Assembly (NCBI GenBank): GCA_003427395.1
Contig: BFEA01000634.1
Span: 687,433 to 730,231, forward strand
Reading direction: 5' to 3'
Length of the DNA stretch: 42,799 nt
Source: Chara braunii
Taxonomy: Eukaryota; Streptophyta; Charophyceae; Charales; Characeae
Shown here: positions 1 through 9,469 of the stretch, one piece after another
How the letters are laid out: each line of letters opens with the position of its first letter
Position numbering within the stretch: position 1 is the first letter of the stretch
Position numbers and translations under genes: made by a program
The notes under the pieces: generated by a model
What the model was told of the DNA's origin: nothing
The model's database searches: none
Seen by the model: only the letters and a program-made list of their open reading frames with translations

Positions 1-248
1 AAAAAAAAAAAAAAAAAAAAAACGTAAAAACGAAGAATACAAGAAGTGTCAAGAACTGCCAGCCAAAGATCTCCCCCGCCCCCAAAAAAAACTTTTTTTT
101 AAATTTATTTTTCAATTTCTCTTCTCCGCCTTTTTTTTTTTTTTTTTTTGATAATTCTAAAAACTTATCTGTTTCCAAACAAAAAATATGGGGTTGTAGG
201 GATTTAAAAATCCCTACAACCCCTTTTTTTTTTTTTTTAACCCATTAT
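1..248. other. A/T homopolymer tracts at the 3' end of the ORF1-like element
   Basis: No gene is visible. The stretch holds an A run at 1-22, T runs near 131-149 and 224-238, and the hairpin at 190-223. Read on the minus strand it lies just after the stop codon of the ORF1-like frame, so it may be the 3' UTR and A-rich tail of that element. The A run at the very start could also be a contig-edge artefact. Confidence 0.4.
190..223. repeat. Perfect 16-bp hairpin flanked by A and T tracts
   Basis: Arms 190-205 and 208-223 are exact reverse complements (GGGGTTGTAGGGATTT and its complement) around a 2-base AA loop. Outside the arms an A-rich stretch on the left faces a T run on the right, so the stem can extend. 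The function is unknown; it could be the 3' hairpin of a retroelement transcript or a small foldback. Confidence 0.8.
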
Positions 249-3200
249 TTAATTCAGGAAAGATATGGTAAATTCGCGTCCGCGGCGTGGACGAGGTCGG
301 CCGCGGACGTGGCTGTATATACGGCCGCTATCCGAGCTCGACCCCGCGGACGCGTCTGCGTGTGTTTCATAGCCTGCCTCTTCACAGGGTTGAAGGAAGT
401 TAAGCCATTCACGTTGAGGGTTCTTATATCCAAATCTGCATAATGAAGGTGTTCGCAGGACTCTCGATAAACACGTGCGTAAGTCCTCCTTTGTCCAGAA
501 TGTGTTGGCTTTCAGTTGTTGGAGGGGTAAACCATTTAAGATTGGAGTCTTTATCTTCTTCAAAAAGAACGTATAGATCAGTTGTGACTACCCTCATCAA
601 TCCATCGAATTGGGGGAGGGTCGCCAGGACACCGGCCGCGTAATGCTGGTGTAAAAGGGAGTCTGCTTTTTTCTTGAAATCGCTGTCTCTCGGACCGGGG
701 AGGGACCATATATTATAGAAACCCCATCCTGGCAATGTGAACCCTCCTTGTGTTGGAGAGAGTCCTATCTCCATCCTGTCATCCACATGTCTTAGCGGGA
801 TAACCGCTACGCCTTCTCTCTGTTGCAGATTCTTCTGGTATTGCCCTGCTTCCACCAAGTGCCTAAGCTTTGTATGGCATGGCTGGTCAGGGCGAAGGCC
901 GGTCGGAACCAATGGACAAATCCCCCCGGGGTCAACCGGGGGTGGTTGGTGTTGCTCCGGGGGGTGAAAATGCTCGGCTGAGGTGTGGCCGATCTGCTGG
1001 AAAATCTCGGTCCAGGTGATGTGCGAGGGGGGGGCAGCTTCTAGGGCATTGCACAGAGTTGGACTCTTGTCTAGAATGGCAAACAGTTGGGCGTGTGAAC
1101 AGTCTAAAAAATATTGTGTCCCACCCGGGTGCTGGGCACGAAAGCCTTCAATCTGTCAATCCGCAATAGTTCTTAGTTTCCGTTTCGTGTCCATGTCAGC
1201 CGGTGGTGCGCTCCTATCTTCTTGCTGATCAATGTCCATTGTGGCCACGTCCGGAGGGGGAGGGAGAGGGACAGGAGGTTCCTCGATCTCCATGGGTTGC
1301 GGACCGAAGGCCCCTTCGAGGTAGTTTTCTGTAAGGGGATCCGTCTGGTTTACTTGCTCTTCGTCCTCTAACCTTCTTTTCCCTTGGTTCTCCTCAGATC
1401 CCGTCGCCTTCTGACCCCCCTCAACAAGCTCCTTCTCTTCCCCCTATTGTGCTCGTGGGGACTTTGCCGGCAGGTGGTCCTCAGCAACTTGCAGATTCTT
1501 TACCGGAGCCTGAAAATGTGCCGCTGATATTTTGAAAAGTCTTTGGAGAACCTCCTCCCAACGTATGTGGCTCGAGAGACCCTTTTCCAGAATGAGTCTC
1601 ATCTTTGGGTTGTCCTCGAGGGCCTTCCTAAGTTGTGCCTGAGCTTGGGGCCAGAAGTCCTCTAGGGCCTCTGTGTTGCGGGACCGAAGACCCATCATGA
1701 TCCAATCCGTGATTTGAACAGGGGAGAGAGTGTTGTTCTGGGCCAGCTCAAGGTTTGTCGGGTTGTCCCAACCTTCGATGCTTCGTTCTAATACGTCTTT
1801 GTAGGGGTCCATCGTACCTAAGTGTAGATTGTTAGAGTTTTGCGTATGGGTGACAATTCCGTTGTGAGAGGTATGTTGAGTGTGCTGCCAGTCTTGGCTC
1901 CCTACTTCTCCCTCCACAGAAACGCCTAAATCGGTGGCAAGCACTGCGAGTCTATTGTTTCCAACATCCTCTCTTTTATCCTTTCCTTTGCAACAGGGTG
2001 TTGCCCCACCACGTTGCCCCTTTTGTGGGGACGGTGATTGGATACCTTGTTCTGTCAGGTAATGCTCCGGGGTCGGGCCAACCTTCTTTCATCCTTCATG
2101 ATTCTCCTTCTGGACATTCTTTTCTACTGGGGCATGCCTCTGCGAGTCTGCCTGCGATTCAACTGCCTTCGGGGGAGATTCGGTGGAAGGGGGGTCGTCT
2201 ATCCGGACGGCCCCTTCTCCAGGAATGGGTCCTCGCGGCTGTAGATGGGATTCCACCGTCTTTGAGGGTGTCCAGGTAGGAGGTGGTTTGGAATCGAGAT
2301 TGGGCTCGCCAGGCCCTTCCCACATCCACCCTATGATTTTTCCTTCAATGTTGGTCTTGTCCGCAAAGACCCATCTTTCATGCCCTGGGTCAACGGTGTG
2401 CCAGTGTGTGCTCCTAAAAGGATCCTAGGTTAGGCGCCCTATGGCCCTAACTTGGTTGATTGGGTGGTGGGAGCACACCGGGCCGGTGTATAGGTGACCA
2501 TAAGCTTGACACTTGAAGCACCAGGGGCGTAGCTTGTGAGCCGTGTGAATCTTAAAGTCCTTATCCCCCACTTGAAAGGGGATTATGTCGTTGACTGAAA
2601 AAGGCTGCCCCTCTAGGAGGTCAATTGCCAACATGAGATAATCGTCCCGTCTTGCCACATGTGGGGGCAGTGGGTCAAAAAAGTCAATGATATCGAATTT
2701 CTCCCCAAAGTCTTGTAAGAAAGCTGCTTGAATTTCAATAGGATGTGGCGGAATTCTACCCAAAACTTTTCTGCCATCATTCTCTCCCTTCTTTCCTCTC
2801 GACGTTGCTTTTTCGGGGGAGCTCATGGATAAATACGTACCTCAGACCTGTCACAACGAATCGATCTCCATCCATCCATGGCCTGTTTGTCACCCTCAAA
2901 TCTACAAATGACCGTGACCGTGGATGCCGAGAAAGGTTGGAGAAGGAAGAGGTCTTGTGCTTCTTCCATACTTCCTTTGAGAGACGCCAGCCTCGTCCTG
3001 ATCCAACCAACTTTGTCGTTCGTTGACTTGAAACTAGCGTCATCATGGAAGACCCAGTTGCTGGCATGTTGGATGTATAACTCGTTCCTATCCCTAACTT
3101 TATCCGTTGATAAGGATTTGACCAGGGCGGATTTTCCTTTTCGGTTGATTACCTTAGGCTCGGACGGGGTTAAAAGCTTGGTCAGGAAGAAGGCACCTGC

Positions 3201-3301
3201 AGAGGATAGATTCTCCAGGGGGATCCTCCCCTCTCGCCTTTCCCCTTCCTCTGTGTTTCTTTGTATCGTGATTGATTGACCAGCGAGTGGTCTATGTAAC
3301 T
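249..3301 (-). pseudogene. Decayed zinc-knuckle ORF1-like protein of a non-LTR-type element, 3' part
   Basis: Reading leftward, an open frame from 3301 to 2823 gives a domain resembling the N-terminal part of plant LINE ORF1 proteins. A second frame then starts at ATG 2824-2826. It holds a zinc knuckle at 2473-2520 (C-x2-C-x4-H-x6-C, slightly unusual spacing). It stays in one frame to about 430, broken only by stops TAG 2425-2427, TGA 2089-2091, TAG 1444-1446 and TGA 1156-1158. A frame shift near 430 leads into an Arg/Gly-rich tail ending at TAA 249-251. A 67-residue domain occurs twice (1504-1704 and 958-1158). No reverse transcriptase follows; A/T tracts do. The 5' end was displaced to 18,563-18,873 by the gypsy insertion. 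ORF1 or gag-like identity is inferred from the knuckle and the layout; a different gene family is possible. Confidence 0.5.
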
Positions 3302-3861
3302 GGGCTGTGACGAATCACTTCCCGAACCCGTGCTATCTTTCGTACCCTTTTTGCTTGTATCATACCAACCCCATGAAAACCCCGTTTCGATTTCTTGTTT
3401 TCGGATGATGTATTTTCCTTTTTTCCGAGAGCTTTTCCGACTTCTGGGTTCTGTTTTTCTTTTTTGCGAGTCGGGAAATACATGGGAATTTACGTGCGCC
3501 TTAGCGAGCGCACTGGAAATTGGGCTCGGCAGTTGGGAATTCCGGGATAAGCGGAACTTCGACGTGTCCTTTTTGAGTGTGTGAATATTCTTGGCCGCGT
3601 CGGGGAAAACTTTCGGAATTTCATCCAGAAACGAATAGGCGTAGGATTTTCTTTTCCCGCGTCGACATTTCGCGCGCGGATATGGTGATTCCAATTTTGA
3701 ATTGGTCTAGGATTTAGGCAAGCTGTAACTGTTTTGGTGCCTTTTTCTTCTTTTCTGTTGACGGCGCCGCGCATGCAAAGCTTTCTCCTCTTTGTTCCCC
3801 GCGTCGTTCTCTCCCGCGCTCTTCCCTCCTTCCTCCTTCTCCCCCTCGCTCCTCGTAACAG

Positions 3862-3866
<5 letters not shown>

Positions 3867-3955
<89 letters not shown>

Positions 3956-3956
3956 N

Positions 3957-4044
<88 letters not shown>
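3867..4044. repeat. (CT)n microsatellite in the 5' LTR
   Basis: About 178 bp of uninterrupted CT with one undetermined base at 3956. The same place in the 3' LTR (16366-16394) has only 29 bp, so the length changed after the two LTRs were made. The N suggests the true length may be uncertain. Confidence 0.95.
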
Positions 4045-4046
<2 letters not shown>

Positions 4047-4187
4047 GCTCTGCTCTTTGCGTGCCCATTTCCCTTTCTTGCTCATCTGAATCTTTGACCC
4101 GTCTTGCGCTACTTCTCGTGCCTTTTTCCTTCCCACCCTCCAACTCAGCGCGCGACGCCTGGTCGATCCTTCGATAACTCCCGCTCG

Positions 4188-4242
4188 CCAATCAGATACG
4201 TGGATCAATAGGACCTTCCTATTGCGCAACGAATCTGATTGG
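4188..4242 (+). promoter_or_regulatory. 55-bp dyad with paired CCAAT boxes in the 5' LTR promoter
   Basis: Outer arms CCAATCAGAT (4188-4197) and ATCTGATTGG (4233-4242) are exact complements. Inner arms CAATAGGA and TCCTATTG (4206-4213 and 4217-4224) are exact complements around CCT. The two 8-bp spacers have equal length, so the block reads 10-8-8-3-8-8-10. It lies about 130 bp upstream of the TATA box. CCAAT boxes in both orientations suggest NF-Y-type binding; this is inference. Confidence 0.6.
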
Positions 4243-4374
4243 TTGAACCTTGAGTTTCGAGGGATCAACATGGCTTTCGCGGAGTGCTTTTCTCAACGTC
4301 TTCTCCTTCTGCTACTCCCCCCATCCCTCAACCTTCCCTTCGACTTTTCCCCTTCCTGCATCCCTCATCACAAC

Positions 4375-4380
4375 TATAAA
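4375..4380 (+). promoter_or_regulatory. TATA box of the 5' LTR
   Basis: TATAAA in the context CAACTATAAATTCC, conserved at the matching place in the 3' LTR (16725-16730) and downstream of the CCAAT dyad. Transcription of the element probably starts about 30 bp downstream. Confidence 0.65.
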
Positions 4381-5200
4381 TTCCGCAAGCGCGTCTGCAA
4401 ATCTCTCTTACGTTCTCGATTCCCAAGCCAGCTTCCGGGAAGCAGTGGTTAGGCAGAGTGTGTTGATGCGAGTCGGAAAGTCCTGTCGGGCTGACGATAG
4501 GCTGGCCGGTTGCGTGCTTGATCGCCACGACGGTTTGTGGATACCGGACAGCGGGGTGACGATCGCAGTGATGGGAGTTAGCACGTGACGGCCGGGATCG
4601 TCGGTGCGGGTATGACGATCGATGATTGGAGTCGAGTGAGCGTTTGGCCTGGGGCCATATTGGAATTAACGGTGAATGCGCCTTTGTTGTTGCGGATCTT
4701 TATCTTTGGTGTGAGTGTACGGCGGTCATGCCGAATGTCTTTCTTCCAGATCTGGTCATCCCCCATCTCGACTCTCCTCCCCTATCTTCCCCCTCTCTTC
4801 TCTACTTTTGAATAATGATGTGTCTCGATGATTGTCTCTCTTCTTTTTTTCTCCTAAATAGGAATGAATCAGTGCGCTTCCCTTGCGTGAAAAAACTTCT
4901 TCCGAAACTCTTCCATTAGTTTCCTTGGTAATCCTCCTACGCAAGGACTCCTTCTTTTTGTCTTGTGAACGGTGGATGCGTGTGTACTGAATAGGCGATC
5001 CATCTTTTTCTGTGTATGTCTCATTTTCGGACCTTCCACAGTGGATGTATGTATGGAGATGCGCGACCTTTTTTTGTGTTGATTAGACGTTTGTCGTCGG
5101 GATTTTGCCCGAGAATGCAAGAGTGTTTAGATCTGTAGCTCTGAATGTACTGCGCATACCATCTGCCTTATGCTGCACGACATCAGCAGCCGAACCACGG

Positions 5201-6139
5201 AAACAAGGGATTCGTGAAAACCTCACAATCTTATAGAATGAAAAAGTAGAAGTCAAAGTGTTATTTTTTACATAAAAAGATAGCGTTTTTAATCGTTTTG
5301 CGATAAAGGAGGTAAAAAATCAGGTGAAAAGTTTAGCGTTCCTCAGAATGTGCAAGAAAACCCTTCCTTGCAAAATGCTTTTATATGACTATAAGTCATT
5401 CTTAGTAGATTGGCAAAAAAACCGAGTTCCAACAGGGTAATTTTTAAGGATGACAAGGCAAATTGAAAGATGTTAAAAAAAACGTGTTTTGGTGAATACT
5501 CATTTATAGGATTATAAGTCAGTTTCCACAATTAGGTAAAAGCCAAGCTCTGCATAAAATAATTTATAGGAGTATAAATCACTTTTGAACTTAACAATAA
5601 AACCCTTATCAAAAAATATATGTCATTTAAAATAAGAATACAAACAACTTTTGCCTCGGAGACACCTTGAAATTCTTAGCCAAACACGAGTTTAAAATAA
5701 AAATATAGGGAAAAAAATTAAAACAAACAATAAAAAATAATATATTTGCCTATGTATGGGAAACCATGTTCAAGTGAACGTATTCACGAACAGAAGAATA
5801 TGTTTGCGCGTTCGAAAAACCCCCGAATAAATTCATTGTGCTACACATCTTATAGGACTATAAACACAATTTTTTTGGATAACAAAAAATCAGGATATTT
5901 CAGTTCTTGAACCAACGGTGTTTCACCAGGTCGTGATTTTCTATGAAAAAACCCGCTGTTTTCCTCGCCCCCTCCAGTAGTTCTGAAAAATTAATTTTCT
6001 GTTTTTTTTTTTACGGATGTTTCACTTCACGTAGAATTGTGTTCCTAGAGGAGACCTAAAAAACGTACTATCATAATCTTGAATAGATTTCGTGCAAACC
6101 TAACAATTTATTTTGTTAGGTTTTCACGAATCCCATGTT
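5201..6139. mobile_element. 939-bp A/T-rich insertion with terminal inverted repeats (MITE-like)
   Basis: The 3' LTR has the uninterrupted sequence CCACGGGGCGGCC where the 5' LTR has this block, so this is a real insertion after LTR formation. GGGATTCGTGAAAACCT at 5207-5223 is exactly inverted at 6118-6134, and the match extends outward with one mismatch to about 22 bp. CGG (5198-5200 and 6140-6142) is a possible 3-bp target duplication. The interior is A/T-rich with no credible ORF. It repeats the near-palindrome TTATAGGANTATAA at about 5504, 5563 and 5850, with a weaker copy at 5381. A subterminal hairpin (arms 6089-6106 and 6113-6130) repeats the TIR sequence at the right end. The superfamily is not recognised. 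Confidence 0.8.
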
Positions 6140-6355
6140 CGGGGCGGCCTCGAGAAACAAGGCGCCGGGGATCAACGTCGGGCTGGCTCACTAAACCCGA
6201 GCCGCGGATCGATCCCTTAGTCCTATGCATGCTTTAAGCCGAGGAAGTATCTCTTCTTTTCACTCCCTCTCTCTCGTGTCGAAAGGAATTGACTGTGAGT
6301 TGCGCGAGTGTTTCCTTCTTTTGATGACGTCTCAAGGTTTTTGCAATTGCTTGAT

Positions 6356-6895
6356 ATGTGGACTAACCAGTACCCTCCGATCGGGCATCAACCTCCCGTA
6401 CCGCCCGCCCCAACGTGGCCTTTTCCCTACAACGAGGAAAGGACACGTGTATGCGAGTGGGACGTACAAGGAAGTGTTGCGTAGATCGGCGACCGATATT
6501 ATTTCCCTCCGGCCAACCGTTGTTCTGGATTCGTAGAAGCCGGATTTGTTATAATCGATGCGCACTTCCCACCCTACTCGGTATTGTTGCCATTTTACGA
6601 GTTGATCGTCATCCCGTGGACGGCAGTAGAACCCCACTGGCCACGCACTCTATGTACCGAATGTCAGCGTTTTAAACGCTATGAGTCCAAGGGCTTCCAC
6701 TACCGTGTGCGGAGTGAAGACGAGCATAAAGAAAGAGCCACGCGGCTGAGACCATCCACGTCAAACTCGGAACTAACCAGCGAACGACGACGAGATTTGA
6801 TACGAAAACGAGACACGCGAAGCGTGCCGAAGCCTTTCCGTTCTAAACGACGGGCTGTAGCCCGGTGGGAAGCACGACAATACTTTCTGGATTGA
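6356..6895 (+). pseudogene. LTR-encoded ORF, 5' LTR copy (nonsense at codon 43)
   Basis: An ATG at 6356 opens a frame of 179 codons ending at TGA 6893-6895, broken once by TAG at 6482-6484. The 3' LTR copy (17785-18324) has CAG at that codon, and the 5' copy is open where the 3' copy is broken. The ancestral frame was therefore open in full. The product begins MWTNQYPPIGHQ, is Pro-rich at the N terminus and strongly basic near the C terminus, including KPFRSKRRAVARW. I recognise no family. It lies downstream of the TATA box, so it would be in the 5' part of the element transcript. An ORF inside an LTR is unusual; chance openness is less likely given conservation of frame between diverged copies. 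Confidence 0.5.
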
Positions 6896-7118
6896 ATTTG
6901 GATTTTCCTCTCTTTTTTTCACCTTACCCGCGCGCGCCTTCCGCGATGCGCGAAAACAATCGACTTGCTTCATCAGACCAACACGGTGGATTTCAGTTCC
7001 GTCTATGTCCCCACACTCAATTTCCCAAAAATCCTTGGCACACCCCATCTTGCTGTTTTTCTGGGCCCCTTTCCGTACGTCTAACACTCCGAACGAAAAA
7101 CAACACAGGGCGTGAGGT

Positions 7119-7131
7119 TGGTATCGGAGCC
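7119..7131 (+). other. Primer-binding site for initiator tRNA-Met
   Basis: TGGTATCGGAGCC matches the common plant retrotransposon PBS TGGTATCAGAGCC except at base 7126 (G for A). It sits exactly at the end of the 5' LTR, where minus-strand DNA synthesis would be primed. Confidence 0.85.
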
Positions 7132-7254
7132 GACACGTGTCGGTTCGGATGATAGTAAGTCGAACTTGCGAAAGGTAGGAGAGACCCTCAACTAGCTCGT
7201 CGGGATCGCCCAGTGACCCGATCTCAGTCTGGTGCGGCTGCACCTGCAATCCCA

Positions 7255-8835
7255 ATGGTGGACGGTACTAGGGTGATCGTTAGCATCCCTGCCCCCTTTC
7301 CCTTCTTTCCTAACCATACCCATCCCGAGGCTTGGTTGGAAGCTGTTGAAGCTCAAAACTACAGCGCAGCCGACCTTCCCCGAGTTCTGACATTACTACT
7401 CTGCAATACGTCGCATGATTGGTTCAGAAAACATACGTGGGTGGATTGGGATACGTTCAAGCAAGCTTTCTTGGCTCGATTTGATACGGTCAGTGAAGAT
7501 GTCGCCTGGTACGTACTAAAAAATCGACCCCAAGGGCCAGGAGAACTGTTACCCGATTTCGTCGATCGGTTTCAAACCACATTGGACAAATCTGGGTGAG
7601 ACGAGAAATCCGCTCTTGATTTGTTCATCGATCACTTACGAAGTCCAACATTAAAAGGGAAGCTGCAGAAAAAGGTTCCGCCGAAAACACACCCGTTAAC
7701 GGCTATCATAACTAAAGCATTGGAATTAGACCTGGCCGATACAAAAAAGTATATAAGTGAGGGAGACGAAGACATTACGGATACCATACGGGATGTGACG
7801 GCTAAAAGGCGATCGTGGTTGCAGGCGGTCGAACGATTTTATCCCCGCCCTGACCATGATCTTCCCGGCGGAATTGTTTCTGATATCCCGCCTGCTTCTT
7901 CCTCCTCTCCCCCCGTGAATCAATCGATCGCGACAATCAAAAGCGGAATCTCACCTGAACCCCCCTCGCCAACCATAACTAATTTGCATCTTGCTCAGAT
8001 GATCCATACGGCCACTACCAAACAGTCCGAATGGATGAGCAACTTGATCCAAATGAAGGCAGCCCACATGGAACGAATGGAGCAAATAATGAGCAGGTTA
8101 ATTAAGCCCAACCCGGCTCCTGCTCGGCCTGCCCCTGCTTCCTTCCCGCTCTTACGTGCTCCGCCTGCTCCAGGATTCGCACCTCAGTTTCCCCATCTAG
8201 CTAATCCGGCAGGCAAGATCGAGTGTTTTAATTGCAAGCAGCCCGGACATTTCGCCCGAGACTGTCCGCAGCTAAAACGTAATCAGCCTCCCCCTGCTGC
8301 GGCCCCTGTCGCCCTTAATCAAGGACAAGTGGCCGCTCTGATGGATACGGACCAGGAAGGAGAGCTCGTAGCATATGCTCCAGAACAGCCTTCCTCTTCG
8401 ACAACAAGGGCGTCGACATCCGGAGCTTCTTCCTCTAACGCTGCTGATATAGTTGATCCTCTCGAGTATCTCCATCTCGCAGGCATGATCGGAGCAATTC
8501 GATCGGCCCTGGATGATCTCGAATGGGTCGATCGCGAATCCAATCCGGGACCGCAGTTTGGGACCGGAGATATAGATGTATTGAAAACGCTCAAGCAACT
8601 AGATATTCGCTTACCGATTTCAGCAGCGAACGATAAACTTCTACAACATTGCCAAAAAAATCAAAAGCGCTTCACCTATCACCGCATACAACGGATGTTG
8701 AAGAAGAAAGAAGGAAGCGAGGAGGTTGCATCTCCCGAGCCTGATATGAAAGAACCTGAACCCGAGGCTGCACGAATAGCCGCGATCTCTTTAGCGGAAA
8801 AAGATCACTTCGTACGAGCTCGACGAGTATTATAA
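7255..8835 (+). pseudogene. gag: Gag polyprotein with zinc knuckle
   Basis: Structural capsid/nucleocapsid protein of the gypsy element. The frame is open upstream to 7213, and the first ATG is at 7255. The region around 7320-7600 matches the retrotransposon gag capsid family, with DWFRKHTWVDWDTFKQAF and a following FVDRFQ motif. TGA at 7597-7599 breaks the frame, which then continues without shift. A Pro-rich stretch leads to a CCHC knuckle CFNCKQPGHFARDC (C-x2-C-x4-H-x4-C) near 8222-8270, the nucleic-acid binding site. The frame ends at TAA 8833-8835 but continues in the same frame into the protease, so Gag-Pro was probably one polyprotein, or the stop marks a readthrough site. Confidence 0.88.
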
Positions 8836-9469
8836 AAGAGTGCGGAATGCGACTGTGAAGTCTGGGGCAAGCCGTTTAACTCTCTTATTGATACGGGGTC
8901 TTCTGCAGTAGCCATATCATTAGATGCTGTCAAAAAGACGGGACGGCTTGGATCCATTCTTCCTCAATCTAGCAAAGACAACTGTGTCTCTGCCGACGAG
9001 GAAGCAATGAACATTGTAGGCGTTATCGAGAACGTAGCCGTAAAAGTCGGACGAGTACACGTCCTTGTTAACGCACTCGTAATCGATGTACGTTCCTATT
9101 CTGTGTTGGGCGATGGCGGTGGGTGCTCGACTGCACTTCAATTCGAAGCAACTGGTGCTCACGCAAACTGGGGGAAAGCCTCAAACTGTTCCCTTGCGAA
9201 TCTTCACCCGAACGATAAAACGGGCCCCTAACTTGGCCCAAATAGGGATGATTCGATGCATTAATTCCGAGGGATGCACTTCCTCGGACGACGGTAACGA
9301 GATCAGGGAACATGAATATGAAGAAGAGATGCCCAGTGAAGAAGAATGGAAGCACCTAGTCGAACTTTTCGAACGTGAAATTCCTGAAGAATTTCAAATG
9401 TGCCCCGACACTACCCAAAACTTCCACGTGGATTTCGACGACAGCGCGTTCGCGCCCCTGACAACCTAG
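8836..9469 (+). pseudogene. Retropepsin-like aspartic protease region
   Basis: In frame with gag after TAA 8833-8835. The active-site motif LIDTGSSAVAIS lies at about 8881-8916, the expected DTG signature of retroviral-type aspartic proteases that cut the Gag-Pol polyprotein. Near 9100 the coding frame shifts by one: the upstream frame ends in VIDVRSYSVLG and the next frame resumes with GARLHFNSKQLVL, the usual C-terminal strand of gypsy proteases. The second frame continues through an acidic linker to TAG at 9467-9469. Because of the shift the copy should be inactive. Confidence 0.8.

Larger units (their letters stand above)
3306..7120 (+). repeat. 5' LTR of the gypsy element, containing a later insertion
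   Basis: It matches 15805-18558 from TGTGACG at the left to GCGTGAGGTTG at the right. It is longer than the 3' copy because of the 939-bp insertion 5201-6139 and a 178-bp CT tract (29 bp in the 3' copy). The last nine bases seen in the 3' LTR (CACGTCACA) are absent here and the primer-binding site follows directly. That can be explained by a small deletion between two TTG triplets. Confidence 0.88.

Noticed and set aside
3292-3694. Antisense frame of about 130 codons open in both LTRs (also 15798-16193)
   Set aside because: No family signature; lies opposite the LTR promoter region and could be open by chance at this divergence.
3490-4271. Long Arg/Glu or Ser/Leu frames across the CT tract on both strands
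   Set aside because: Pure translation of a (CT)n microsatellite.
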